A program made the position numbers and the translations under genes. The notes under the pieces were generated by a model, which searched no databases, was not told the DNA's origin, and saw only the letters and a program-made list of their open reading frames with translations. This document shows positions 17,423 to 25,971 of a DNA stretch of 64,000 nucleotides, piece by piece; the first letter of the stretch is position 1, and every line of letters begins with the position of its first letter. The stretch is from a virus. The DNA is taken from IMG/VR virus record IMGVR_UViG_3300048672_001051, positions 62,001 to 126,000 of that record; one strand, given 5' to 3'.

Positions 17423-18517
17423 TTAAAACGAGAAGTCTTCGTCATCATCTAAATCGTTAATTAAAGTTAAATTAACATAGTTAGTGATGTCTTGCTCTTG
17501 AGGGGAGCTTTGTGTTTTATTTATATCTAGCCAATTTTTAATAAAATTAAATGGCAACTTAGGTTCAGGAATACCTTGAACCAATCCAAAAGTCTTTTTA
17601 ACTTTATGTGAACAATAGACCACCCAAGCATTATTTAGTTCTTCGTTTACACCAACAAGTTGGCGACCTTCTGAAAATAGATAAGCGTTAAAGTCTAGCT
17701 CTGTTTGTTCACAGGCCGCTATAAGACTTTGGACTGTAGCTTTATGTTCTAGTAAAAATTGCTTTCCACGAGGAGTCTGCAATTCAATTCTAAAAAACTC
17801 TGCAAATAGTGTTGCATGGAATTGAGATTCGTCAAAAGCAATTTTTTGAACTAGTTGAGCTACAGGTATAAACCAATCGTTTTCTGCTAACGCAAATGTT
17901 GCAGAGAATGAAGCCATAAACTGGACTTGCTCTAGCAAATAAAAAGCAGTGCAAGCTAACATAATACGATTATAAAGAACTTGATCATTTTGAATAATGT
18001 CAAGCCCGTATTGATGTCCAGCTATTCTCAAATCTTCAAGATGTTCTAAAACAACATCAAGACGTTTTGTAATATGCTTATTCTGTTGAATCATTTCAAA
18101 GATTTCATTAGCGTTAGGCAAGCAAAGCCTTACAATTTCAGAATAAGTGGCAGCGTGTGTATTTTCCATTTCACCATTTCTATACAAAGCTCGCCAAAGT
18201 TCTGTATTAGTAATAAATGGGGCTAGCAAAGGTACGATGGTGCGAGAAGCTACAGTGTCACCAGACCATTGATAGGTTAAGTTAATCCAAAGTAGTTCTT
18301 TAATTGCAGTAGGAGCTATTGATAGCTGTTGAGGCACACTTGCTAAATCAACCTCATTCTCAGACCAATCTGCTGCTTTTTGTCCTTTAAAAATTTTAAA
18401 AAGTGAATCGTGTTTTTTATTAACAGTATCGAATAGCCCAGGGTATTGCCCTAATATTAAACTATTTTCACCAGTCTTCCACTCGGTGTTTTCGATGTTA
18501 AATATTTTTACACTCAT
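17423..18517 (-). CDS. nrdB: Ribonucleotide reductase beta subunit, class I
   Basis: Radical-generating subunit of aerobic ribonucleotide reductase, which makes dNDPs. Di-iron ligands can be placed: Asp87 (WSGDTVAS), Glu118 and His121 (MENTHAATYSE), a Glu in LLEQVQFMASF, and Glu and His in FDESQFHATL. Tyr125 stands where the class Ia tyrosyl radical sits (E-x2-H-x3-Y). The C-terminal tail DDDEDFSF resembles the R2 peptide that docks on R1. The gene follows nrdA in the same direction with a hairpin between them, and ends at a terminator. Confidence 0.95.
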   Translation of the reverse strand: MSVKIFNIENTEWKTGENSLILGQYPGLFDTVNKKHDSLFKIFKGQKAADWSENEVDLASVPQQLSIAPTAIKELLWINLTYQWSGDTVASRTIVPLLAPFITNTELWRALYRNGEMENTHAATYSEIVRLCLPNANEIFEMIQQNKHITKRLDVVLEHLEDLRIAGHQYGLDIIQNDQVLYNRIMLACTAFYLLEQVQFMASFSATFALAENDWFIPVAQLVQKIAFDESQFHATLFAEFFRIELQTPRGKQFLLEHKATVQSLIAACEQTELDFNAYLFSEGRQLVGVNEELNNAWVVYCSHKVKKTFGLVQGIPEPKLPFNFIKNWLDINKTQSSPQEQDITNYVNLTLINDLDDDEDFSF

Positions 18518-18533
18518 ATTTATACCAAAAGAT

Positions 18534-18554
18534 GTGAGCTTTTAAAAAGCTCAC
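18534..18554 (-). terminator. Hairpin between nrdA 3' part and nrdB
   Basis: The inverted repeat GTGAGCTTTT/AAAAGCTCAC spans the 48-bp gap between the nrdA 3' gene and nrdB and is followed by ATCTTTTGG on the - strand. It could be a partial terminator setting the NrdA:NrdB ratio, or an RNA-processing hairpin. Confidence 0.6.
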
Positions 18555-18566
18555 AGATCATTTATT

Positions 18567-19517
18567 TTAGAGTGCGCAAGCGCCGCTCTCACAGCCTGAA
18601 GCTGTTTTGTCAGAATCTTCTGCGGAGTCAGTATCTTCTTCAGCATCAGTATCCATTACTGTATAGTAACTAGTTTTCAAACCCATCTTAAAAAAATAAG
18701 CAAGTTCTGCTATAGACTCTCTTAAAGATCTAGTTTTTTTATCACCACGCATATCATAATAAGTATCTGCACTGATAGCTTGACCACAAAATTTTTGAAC
18801 GATTGCATAACAATCAATCATATCATAATAAGGAATATCATATCCAAATTCATAATAACTTTGTAAACGTTCGTACTCAGGTGCAATAAAAATATTCGTA
18901 TAACTGTTATCTGTTTTTACTAAAGTTGGTCTACGTATTGGGTAAAGACCGTTTGTACTATTAGTAGCCTTACTAGAAGCTTCACATGGCATGAAAGCCT
19001 CAAGAACACTAAAAGCAATACCACCTTGTGCAATTATGCCGGCACGTAAAGTTTCCCAATCATATCGTAATTCAAAATTAGCAATTCCATCAACATTTTT
19101 ATTATAAGTGTCAATAGGTAGCCAACCCTGAGGATACTTAGTCTTATGAATCCAGGGAGCATTGCCGTATTTTATTGCAATATCTAAAGCAGCTTTATGT
19201 AGAAAGTAACTATGTCTTTCAGCAATAAAGTGTAAAAATACTTTACCTTCTTTAGAAGTATAATATTTTTTATTACGAGCCATGCAATAAGCAAGATTAG
19301 TAACACCAATCCCTACAGACATTCTATTTTTAGTAGTATAACCTACACGCGGTAAAGTATATTCTGTACCTAAGATGACTGCTCGAGCAGTCATCAACAT
19401 TGTATAACATTTTTTGTAATACTCTTCGTCTGTATAATCTTTGTGTAGATTAATAGCGCCAATATTACAAATAGCAATTTCATTTTTAAATGATTTTGAA
19501 ATAATTTTCTTAGACAA
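18567..19517 (-). CDS. nrdA: Ribonucleotide reductase alpha subunit, C-terminal piece
   Basis: The second half of a split class I R1. It carries the active-site Cys of IAICNIGAINL (C462 in E. coli numbering), the radical-transfer Tyr pair in LKTSYYTVM and the C-terminal redox pair in GCESGACAL. It starts at a TTG that overlaps the end of the N-terminal piece by 8 bases in the +1 frame, so coupled reinitiation is likely; a +1 frameshift making one chain is possible. Residues 1-10 (SKKIISKSF) have no counterpart in intact NrdA. The two pieces must assemble to give activity. Confidence 0.93.
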   Translation of the reverse strand: MSKKIISKSFKNEIAICNIGAINLHKDYTDEEYYKKCYTMLMTARAVILGTEYTLPRVGYTTKNRMSVGIGVTNLAYCMARNKKYYTSKEGKVFLHFIAERHSYFLHKAALDIAIKYGNAPWIHKTKYPQGWLPIDTYNKNVDGIANFELRYDWETLRAGIIAQGGIAFSVLEAFMPCEASSKATNSTNGLYPIRRPTLVKTDNSYTNIFIAPEYERLQSYYEFGYDIPYYDMIDCYAIVQKFCGQAISADTYYDMRGDKKTRSLRESIAELAYFFKMGLKTSYYTVMDTDAEEDTDSAEDSDKTASGCESGACAL

Positions 19518-20997
19518 TTATGTCACCAACTTTAACATTTTCTACATTAATTTGTTCACCATTAACTTTTAAAATCTCTGAAGCATGTAATAGTTCTGAA
19601 CTACCATCATCATAAATAATTTCATAGTAATCAGCTTCATGAGTTTTAAATAAATCTTTGACGTGAAGCAAAGCTCCAGTAACTAGTGTTATCTCAACAC
19701 AAAGATTAGACATTTTAATAGGCTCAAGAAATGGAGTATGATGATTAACTTCATAACTATTAAACTTATACAGACGACCACTTTCAAAAGGTTCTTTAGC
19801 AATCAAAGCTGCAAGATTAACTGCTTTAATTAAAGTTTTAGGTACATCTGGATTATTTAAATATTTAAAATAAAGTTCTTTAAAACCTTCATAATCATCA
19901 GAATCAAATTTAGCATAAAGATCTGGTGCATGATAAAGACTAATAAGCATCCAAGGAGTTTTTGTATTTATAGCTTCAATTAAAAAAGGATGTAATTTAA
20001 TATTATAATCAATACCAGGAACTCTTCGAGATTCAATTGATTTTGGATTTCGAAGTTTGATAATAATTTCAATTTCAGGATCTAAACTAGATACATAAGT
20101 TGTTGCAGCACCACCCCGGCTATTTTGTTTATTAGCACCAACTAAAGATTGAAGAACTCTGAAATAAGGTAATTTGCCTTGATGTTCAATTGTACCTTTT
20201 TTAATTGGATCCATTAAGCTACGAACACCATAAAGTGAGCCTATTCCAGCGCCTGCAACAGTCATTGTAGAGACTGCATAAGACTTAGCATCAATAGAGT
20301 CAATAGCATCTTCACATTCAATTAAACAGCAACTAGCTCCAGTTTTATTTACAGTTCCAAGATAGACCATATTAGGTGAAGGTAAGTTAACATCATGACT
20401 AGAATAGTCTTCATAGTAAGAAATAATATCATTTAAAAAAGACTGATGATCATACGCCGACAATGTTGTTGAATTAGTGTAAGCTACATAAATTGCAACA
20501 CGCATGTAAGTAAATTGAGGAGTTTCGTATAACTTACTAGTAGCTACATCTTTAATAATATATTTATCTACAAGTTGTTTTAATACTGTATAAGTATAAG
20601 TATAATCTAACTGATGATTGATTTTAGATTCAATAAAGTCTAGATCACTATCAGACAAATTAAAATCTCGGTAAAACCCAAGATCAATCATTCTGTAATA
20701 CTGATCTTTAAAAGTAGCTACAATGTTATCTGGAAAAACATTCTTAATAATTATTGGAAGATATAACCTACCTGCTGCTTTAAGTGATTTATCAGTTTCG
20801 TATTCTAAGCAAGTTTTAATTAAAGCTTCTTGTAGTTGTACAGTAGTACATTTATCATATATTTTTTTAACAGCACGGAGTGATATATCACTCCAAATTG
20901 TATCGTTCTGATACGCGAATTCCATCCACTTATTTAATTTTAATGGATCAAACTCTTGCAGCGAGCCATCTCGCTTTACAATATGGTTTATTGTCAA
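19510..20997 (-). CDS. nrdA: Ribonucleotide reductase alpha subunit, N-terminal piece
   Basis: The first 495 residues of R1: ATP-cone (IVKRDGSLQEFDPLKLN), the redox Cys in GASCCLIECEDAIDS (C225), the allosteric and barrel region, and the catalytic triad N-x-C-x-E in MSNLCVEITLVT (N437, C439, E441). Homology stops there. A tail of about 57 residues (GALLHVKDLFKTH to KVGDIIV) replaces the expected continuation. It contains DYYEIIYDDGSSELL and VKVGDIIV, vaguely like the N-terminal half of a Hint/intein fold. The start is TTG 20997 with no strong ribosome-binding site. Split but functional NrdA is known from Aeromonas phage Aeh1. Confidence 0.92.
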   Translation of the reverse strand: MTINHIVKRDGSLQEFDPLKLNKWMEFAYQNDTIWSDISLRAVKKIYDKCTTVQLQEALIKTCLEYETDKSLKAAGRLYLPIIIKNVFPDNIVATFKDQYYRMIDLGFYRDFNLSDSDLDFIESKINHQLDYTYTYTVLKQLVDKYIIKDVATSKLYETPQFTYMRVAIYVAYTNSTTLSAYDHQSFLNDIISYYEDYSSHDVNLPSPNMVYLGTVNKTGASCCLIECEDAIDSIDAKSYAVSTMTVAGAGIGSLYGVRSLMDPIKKGTIEHQGKLPYFRVLQSLVGANKQNSRGGAATTYVSSLDPEIEIIIKLRNPKSIESRRVPGIDYNIKLHPFLIEAINTKTPWMLISLYHAPDLYAKFDSDDYEGFKELYFKYLNNPDVPKTLIKAVNLAALIAKEPFESGRLYKFNSYEVNHHTPFLEPIKMSNLCVEITLVTGALLHVKDLFKTHEADYYEIIYDDGSSELLHASEILKVNGEQINVENVKVGDIIV

Positions 20998-21040
20998 TTT
21001 TACACTATTGAATAATAGTTATATATTTATTTTGTTTGTA

Positions 21041-22234
21041 CTAAACAGTTGGTACGAAAATATTATTAACGACTTCACCTTCGCGAAGTGCTATACCAAC
21101 AGGGAATAGTGGTACAGAGTATAACGATAAAGCCTGGTAATCAACTGTTAAGTATGCTACACCTTCTAATGCTTCTTTATTATTAAAATAAGTTTCTACA
21201 TTATACTCTTTAGTTCCTTTAACACTACCAACATCAAAATATCTGTGAGGACTTTCTGGATCAACATTATGATTAACACAAATAATTTGAACTTTAGTTG
21301 GATCATTGGCTGCCAAATAAATTTTATGTATTAAAAATTCATCCGAAAGCATAATTTTGTATTTAAGTAGCCCGTTACTTCGTTGGCCTTGCATGTACGG
21401 TACAGTGTCATCTCTTAACATTACACCTTCATAACCAGCAGTCACATATGCTTCAAATTTTGAACGTACTTCAGTCATATTTAAAACTTTAGTTGTTTCA
21501 ACTAATTTAACTGATAAGCAATTCATCGCAGAAGCTATAGCTGAGTATCTTGTTATAAAAGCATCACTTGAAAACTTATCATATAGATGGTATTGAAGTT
21601 GAGTTATATCGTAGTTTCCGACTACAACATCTTCATCGTCTGAGTTAACTAAACTTGCAATTATTTCAAAAGGAACTGTTTGAGTGAATAACTCACCGTC
21701 AACTATATCCCCAATTGTAAGCATACTTAGTAAGTCTTTTGTAATATGTTTAAAGTTTTTAAACAATTTACCACTTCTACTTAAGTATTTAATAGTGGTC
21801 TCATCAACTTTAAAAGCTAAACATCTTATACCATTTAACTTTGGTTGCAGATAAACATTTTTTATAAATATCTCATCAGGTCCATGCAGTAAATGTTTTT
21901 TCTTACTATATTGATGTGCGAGTTGTGGCAAAATTGAATTGTTAGCGTTCAATTCTGTTTCACTTTTAAAATAGCCAGATTTTAATTGAGCATCATAGAG
22001 TTGCTCTAATTTAAGTTTAGCTTGTTCGGTAATAGTTGTTTCGTTTGCCTTACCTATATTTTTACCCACAGTAACGTATATATCTTTTACTTGCTGCTTT
22101 CCATCAGCATAGCCCCACTCTTTAGTAATTTTTATACCTAGAGCGGGCACTACTGCGTAATCTGTGTACGCTTTCCACACCTTAAGTTTGCCAGAAGAGG
22201 CGGACCCATAAAGTAGTGTATTATTTAAATTCAT
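21041..22234 (-). CDS. ATP-dependent DNA ligase
   Basis: Seals nicks during replication and repair. The nucleotidyltransferase motifs are visible: motif I around Lys132 in LQPKLNGIRCLAF (K-x-N-G rather than the usual K-x-D-G), motif III GDIVDGELF, motif IV YEGVMLRDD and motif V GLLKYKIM. The N-terminal 60 residues (KVWKAYTDYAVV, KEWGYADGKQQV) resemble a WGR-like DNA-binding module. At 397 aa it fits small viral ligases. It lies upstream of nrdA in the same orientation. An RNA ligase is an alternative, but the context favours DNA. Confidence 0.85.
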   Translation of the reverse strand: MNLNNTLLYGSASSGKLKVWKAYTDYAVVPALGIKITKEWGYADGKQQVKDIYVTVGKNIGKANETTITEQAKLKLEQLYDAQLKSGYFKSETELNANNSILPQLAHQYSKKKHLLHGPDEIFIKNVYLQPKLNGIRCLAFKVDETTIKYLSRSGKLFKNFKHITKDLLSMLTIGDIVDGELFTQTVPFEIIASLVNSDDEDVVVGNYDITQLQYHLYDKFSSDAFITRYSAIASAMNCLSVKLVETTKVLNMTEVRSKFEAYVTAGYEGVMLRDDTVPYMQGQRSNGLLKYKIMLSDEFLIHKIYLAANDPTKVQIICVNHNVDPESPHRYFDVGSVKGTKEYNVETYFNNKEALEGVAYLTVDYQALSLYSVPLFPVGIALREGEVVNNIFVPTV

Positions 22235-22316
22235 TTTAAAGCCAATTTGTAATTTAGTTTAGGTGTAACAATTTAAAATCTTTTTAAAGTTAACTTGTAG
22301 TAAAAAATTAGACAGA

Positions 22317-22781
22317 CTAGTTGTTATCAGCAGCTAATCTTCTATTTTTATGCCATAATTTTTGAGCTTTATTATAAGCTTTTTTTGCTGGGTTAATGTA
22401 ATCCAATCCCGTATACTCGGTAGGTGGATAATTGACAGACTCAACATAATTTTTAAAAATATCGGCATTTTTAAAAGATTTATTATAAGGCACTTCAACT
22501 ACTTTAACTCCTTTGCTATGGAGATACTGTAATTTTTTCAAGTCCAAATCAACAGCTTTATACCACTGGTCTGCATTTTTATAAAAATACCCAATAGGTT
22601 TATAATGCTGTTCGCCGTGAACTTCAATACATATTGCAAGCATTGGTATGAAAATATCCATACGTTGATTTATCTCGTGAATAGGATATTCATGTACAAC
22701 TTCATATTCTGGATATGCCTCACAGCATAAATTATATATTAACCTTTGTTGTGCCGACGCACGATCATCTAATTTAGCCAT
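22317..22781 (-). CDS. Vsr-like / PD-(D/E)XK endonuclease
   Basis: A 154-aa single-domain nuclease-like protein. The core reads HEINQRMDIFIPMLAICIEV followed by HGEQHY, then LDLKKLQYLHSKGVKVVEVPY, the Asp...Glu-x-His-Gly order of Vsr-type and related phage endonucleases. Residues 110-154 are basic and helical (KKAYNKAQKLWHKNRR), suited to DNA contact. It may be a free-standing homing endonuclease or a repair or junction nuclease; the sequence does not decide. It starts at ATG 22781 and overlaps the upstream gene end by 8 bases. Confidence 0.7.
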   Translation of the reverse strand: MAKLDDRASAQQRLIYNLCCEAYPEYEVVHEYPIHEINQRMDIFIPMLAICIEVHGEQHYKPIGYFYKNADQWYKAVDLDLKKLQYLHSKGVKVVEVPYNKSFKNADIFKNYVESVNYPPTEYTGLDYINPAKKAYNKAQKLWHKNRRLAADNN

Positions 22782-23067
22782 CTACTGGAGAGTCTAAATG
22801 TAATCCTTGATAATTGAATAGGTTATGAATAATTTTTTCATAACGATCAAATTGAGCATCATCTTCAATTCTATCAAAGTTAGATAGGGCGTATAGGTTA
22901 ATAGCTTTGGTGTTATTAATCTTGTTTATATAACAACGGTATGTATAATCGTTTGCATAATAAACAAACTCTTCACCATTATCAGCGAAATGAACTAACA
23001 CTTTTTGGTCAGGAGTGTCTATATATTTAGGTTGTTGGCCAGTTACATAGGCATAGATAATTTTCAT
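22774..23067 (-). CDS. Hypothetical protein (97 aa)
   Basis: ATG at 23067 overlaps the preceding stop, and its end overlaps the nuclease gene, so it is translated within the same run. The sequence is acidic and aromatic (EEFVYYANDYTYRCYINK) with no motif I can name and no membrane helix. Confidence 0.7.
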   Translation of the reverse strand: MKIIYAYVTGQQPKYIDTPDQKVLVHFADNGEEFVYYANDYTYRCYINKINNTKAINLYALSNFDRIEDDAQFDRYEKIIHNLFNYQGLHLDSPVDG

Positions 23068-23870
23068 TTAGGTGTTTTAAAATTGAGTTTTTGAAATCTA
23101 TTTTGGCTACAATTTTCAGTATATGGGCATTGTAAACAATTGTTTAGGCGAGGTAAGTTTTGAATGTCACTACGAGTGTAATTAGAAGTATCGTGAAGTA
23201 TATTAGCATACTCAAAATAGCTATCAAGTATTTTATAATTTTTATTAGTAAATTTAGTTAATATGTTGGAAGTATCTATCCAAGTAATATGTAAGTAGGA
23301 AGGTATTAAATTAATTGTTTTTAAATAAGCTATAGTTCTAGCAATAGTTAAATAATTATAATATGACGGTATTTCTGAAGTATAAGGAAGTATTAAATAT
23401 AAAGTATAAATATTATTTTTAATTAAGATAGAAGGTAGTTGGTAAGTATAATTATAAATAGCGTCTGTAAAAGGAATTTGAATTGGCTGTGACATACTAT
23501 CAAAAGTTTTAAAATACTCTGTAATATAATCAATTTGATTTTCAATATTTAACCAAGACTTAGCTAAGTTGGCTAATTTAAAATCTACAAATTTATTCTC
23601 TTTTTGTAAATATCCTGTCATATTTGACATATAATATTTTTCAAGTTCTAGCTTTACAGCAGTTTTTACATTTAAAAAATTAATTAAAATACAATAAGTT
23701 AAATAGCTATGAAATATATCTGGAGTATTTTTGTATAAAGCTGATTTATTATAATCAAATAAAGTATTAAAATTATTATAACGATCAGAGTAAGCTAATA
23801 TGTTAGGACAAATCTGCTTCAGCTCGTAGTCAGAAGCAGACTTGAAGAGTCTAGGTGTTGTTTCTAGCAT
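23064..23870 (-). CDS. Possible Cas4/RecB-like Fe-S protein, catalytic residues unclear
   Basis: A 268-aa Tyr- and Asn-rich protein. A C-terminal cluster C-x2-C-x5-C (NNCLQCPYTENCSQNR) plus an early Cys (LKQICPNIL) follows the four-Cys layout of the Fe-S clasp in Cas4/AddB-type nucleases. The central region (FTDAIYNYTYQLPSILI) might be a worn PD-(D/E)XK core, but I cannot point to a convincing Asp...Glu-x-Lys set. A second, clearer Cas4-like gene lies at 27.7-28.6 kb. Function here is tentative. Confidence 0.55.
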   Translation of the reverse strand: MLETTPRLFKSASDYELKQICPNILAYSDRYNNFNTLFDYNKSALYKNTPDIFHSYLTYCILINFLNVKTAVKLELEKYYMSNMTGYLQKENKFVDFKLANLAKSWLNIENQIDYITEYFKTFDSMSQPIQIPFTDAIYNYTYQLPSILIKNNIYTLYLILPYTSEIPSYYNYLTIARTIAYLKTINLIPSYLHITWIDTSNILTKFTNKNYKILDSYFEYANILHDTSNYTRSDIQNLPRLNNCLQCPYTENCSQNRFQKLNFKTPK

Positions 23871-24070
23871 GAACCTATGCTGTCAGTGTAGTTGTGACTG
23901 TGAGCATAGAATAACTCAATAAACTCTCTGAGTTGATTAGTGTCTTCAGCTTTAATTTCATCACCTACGGAAATGCGACGAGTATTGTACGCACTAAAGG
24001 AAGATCCATTACTCCACTGAGGTCTTTCGACCCCACCTTCAACATATAAAGGGGCTGTTGTTTCAGGCAT
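23864..24070 (-). CDS. Hypothetical small protein (68 aa)
   Basis: It overlaps the Cas4-like gene by 7 bases and follows the intein-like gene by one base. It contains ISVGDEIKAEDTNQLREF and ends YAHSHNYTDSIGSC. The His-x-His-x-Tyr-x-Asp pattern occurs in some small phage structural proteins, but I cannot assign it. Confidence 0.65.
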   Translation of the reverse strand: MPETTAPLYVEGGVERPQWSNGSSFSAYNTRRISVGDEIKAEDTNQLREFIELFYAHSHNYTDSIGSC

Positions 24071-24071
24071 T

Positions 24072-25283
24072 TTAAAGTACCATTAAATAGTTATTACTTA
24101 TATCGTAAACGATATTTGACTCAGTATCTTCAACTGCCAAAATTCTAGTGTAATACCCAAGTTCATCTGTAATTATATTCGGAGTTATAACATCCGCTGA
24201 CGAATCTGTAAGAACAGCTATATTATATTGGGAATTATTTTCTAAAATTTGAGTAGGTATTTTCAACAAATAACCAAAAGATTTAATATTAAATACTATA
24301 TCAATGGTATGCGAAGCTTCTCTTTCATTTTCAAAAGCTATGAAAGATTTGAAAAATAATTCAAGTACCTCTTTACTGACGTTGTAAAAGTCTTTAAAGG
24401 CTGTAGCTTGAATCTGCAGTGCAAGGTCTATCATTGGAATACAATTTATAGATAACACTGAACTATTTTCAACTACTTTTTCAATAAAGTCAATTTTTAA
24501 TTTGTTAAAAAATGTTACTAATTTAGATTTAACATTAGTTTCAAAATTATTAGATAAATCAAAAGTAAAAGTCAAACACTTTGTAGTATAACCATCATAC
24601 TTTGTATGTTTTAAATTACTTGTATTTTCGCCGTAATATATAGCGGCTAGAATATAATTTATAAAATTAGCGTCTATTACTACATAATTTGAAATAGAAT
24701 TACTACTACCTTCAACTAGCATATCAATAAATTTTGGAATTGTTAAGTCATAAGTATTTTTAATATATTTCTCAATGTCTTTTACATACGGATCTGCATC
24801 TGCTGATTCATACATAAAATAATCAGCTAATAATTTATAGCTAATTTTTAAATCTCTTGATATTTGATACAAATGTTGATTTGGATAATAAGCTTTATTA
24901 TTGACTAGTGTAATATAAGAAAATCTTTTAGAAAGATTAATTACTTCTTTCGGGCTAGTATTAACATAATCAATCCAAGGCACAAAAAAGTAATCATCAA
25001 CATCGTAGGTAGCAGCAGGCTGAGATTCAACTTCATCTGTAACACATACGGTGTTGAAGCCTTTAAGTCTAAAATCTGGAGACACAGTTAATGTCAATCC
25101 AGTACTTAATTCAAAAGTTGTAAAAACTACAGGTTCATCAAGAGTTAATGAAAAAGGTTTTAATATATTTTTAGTGGCGCCAGTATCAAGATATATATTA
25201 GACCTGTCTACTGAGCTGATTGGAAGAAAACCATTAACACTATAAGTTAAAAAGTTTTCTGGGATAAGTGTTTGTAAATTCAT
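24072..25283 (-). CDS. Intein-like (Hint plus degenerate LAGLIDADG) free-standing protein
   Basis: A 403-aa protein laid out like a large intein without exteins. Residues about 10-110 read like a Hint N-half (FLTYSVNGFLPISSV, FTTFELSTGLTLTVSPDFRL, then VDDYFFVPWID). About 205-290 and 315-370 resemble two worn LAGLIDADG repeats (NFINYILAAIYYGEN; VLELFFKSFIAFENE). The C-terminus NIVYDISNNYLMVL looks like block F but stops before the usual His-Asn. No Cys1 and no terminal Asn are present, so it should not splice. It may be a decayed or domesticated intein. A structural protein is the alternative. Confidence 0.45.
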   Translation of the reverse strand: MNLQTLIPENFLTYSVNGFLPISSVDRSNIYLDTGATKNILKPFSLTLDEPVVFTTFELSTGLTLTVSPDFRLKGFNTVCVTDEVESQPAATYDVDDYFFVPWIDYVNTSPKEVINLSKRFSYITLVNNKAYYPNQHLYQISRDLKISYKLLADYFMYESADADPYVKDIEKYIKNTYDLTIPKFIDMLVEGSSNSISNYVVIDANFINYILAAIYYGENTSNLKHTKYDGYTTKCLTFTFDLSNNFETNVKSKLVTFFNKLKIDFIEKVVENSSVLSINCIPMIDLALQIQATAFKDFYNVSKEVLELFFKSFIAFENEREASHTIDIVFNIKSFGYLLKIPTQILENNSQYNIAVLTDSSADVITPNIITDELGYYTRILAVEDTESNIVYDISNNYLMVL

Positions 25284-25960
25284 ACTTTAAAAAATGGCAA
25301 CTTAAATTTTTTCTTATAAATAAGATCCATTAAAAAATGAAGCTTATCTTTGTAAAGTAACGCTAAATTTTCATCAAGTATGTTCAAACTATTTTTATAA
25401 AAATAATCGAAAACTTCTGATACATTAACGTAAGACTCTTCAGCAATTGTAACTCTGCGACATCTAATCGTAGATGGACTCATGTTATATATGATATAAA
25501 TATTATTAGCTTTTATAGGCTCAAAAAATGAACAAAAATCTTTATATAAACTAAAATCGCTTTGCAATAAATTCGAATCGCCTGGTAAATAATTTGGAGT
25601 ACATGTTAGCAGATAAATTAATTCAATATCACGTTCATTTAAATATGTACATGAAAAATTTTTAACAATTATATTTAAAAAAGTTACTTGTGCTTCGCAA
25701 TTAAAAAAAGTATTTGTAAAATAACCATTTAATAATAAGCTTGTTAAAAAAGATTTTTTAACACTAGGACTTATCTTATGATGATATACAAAAAATAAAC
25801 TTAAAACACTATCTAAATATTCTGCATCTATCAAACTTTGAGTGCTTATAAAAAAATTTGTATGTACAAAAGACATAACACTTTTAAAGTGTTCAAATTC
25901 AGTGTTGCTGCATTGTAAAATATCTTGGATATTTTTAGAATATTGTTCAAGTATTTTCAT
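25280..25960 (-). CDS. Hypothetical protein (226 aa)
   Basis: ATG at 25960; the end overlaps the intein-like gene start by 4 bases. The product is rich in Phe, Leu, Asn and Ser, probably all-helical (SFVHTNFFISTQSLIDAEYL, SLFFVYHHKISPSVKKSFL). No family, signal or membrane pattern is convincing. It may work with the protein encoded immediately downstream. Confidence 0.7.
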   Translation of the reverse strand: MKILEQYSKNIQDILQCSNTEFEHFKSVMSFVHTNFFISTQSLIDAEYLDSVLSLFFVYHHKISPSVKKSFLTSLLLNGYFTNTFFNCEAQVTFLNIIVKNFSCTYLNERDIELIYLLTCTPNYLPGDSNLLQSDFSLYKDFCSFFEPIKANNIYIIYNMSPSTIRCRRVTIAEESYVNVSEVFDYFYKNSLNILDENLALLYKDKLHFLMDLIYKKKFKLPFFKV

Positions 25961-25971
25961 AAAATTATATT

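Noticed and set aside
19510-19517. Programmed +1 frameshift joining the two NrdA pieces
   Set aside because: No clear slippery sequence or stimulatory structure is evident, and overlapping stop/start is common throughout the window; kept only as a possibility.
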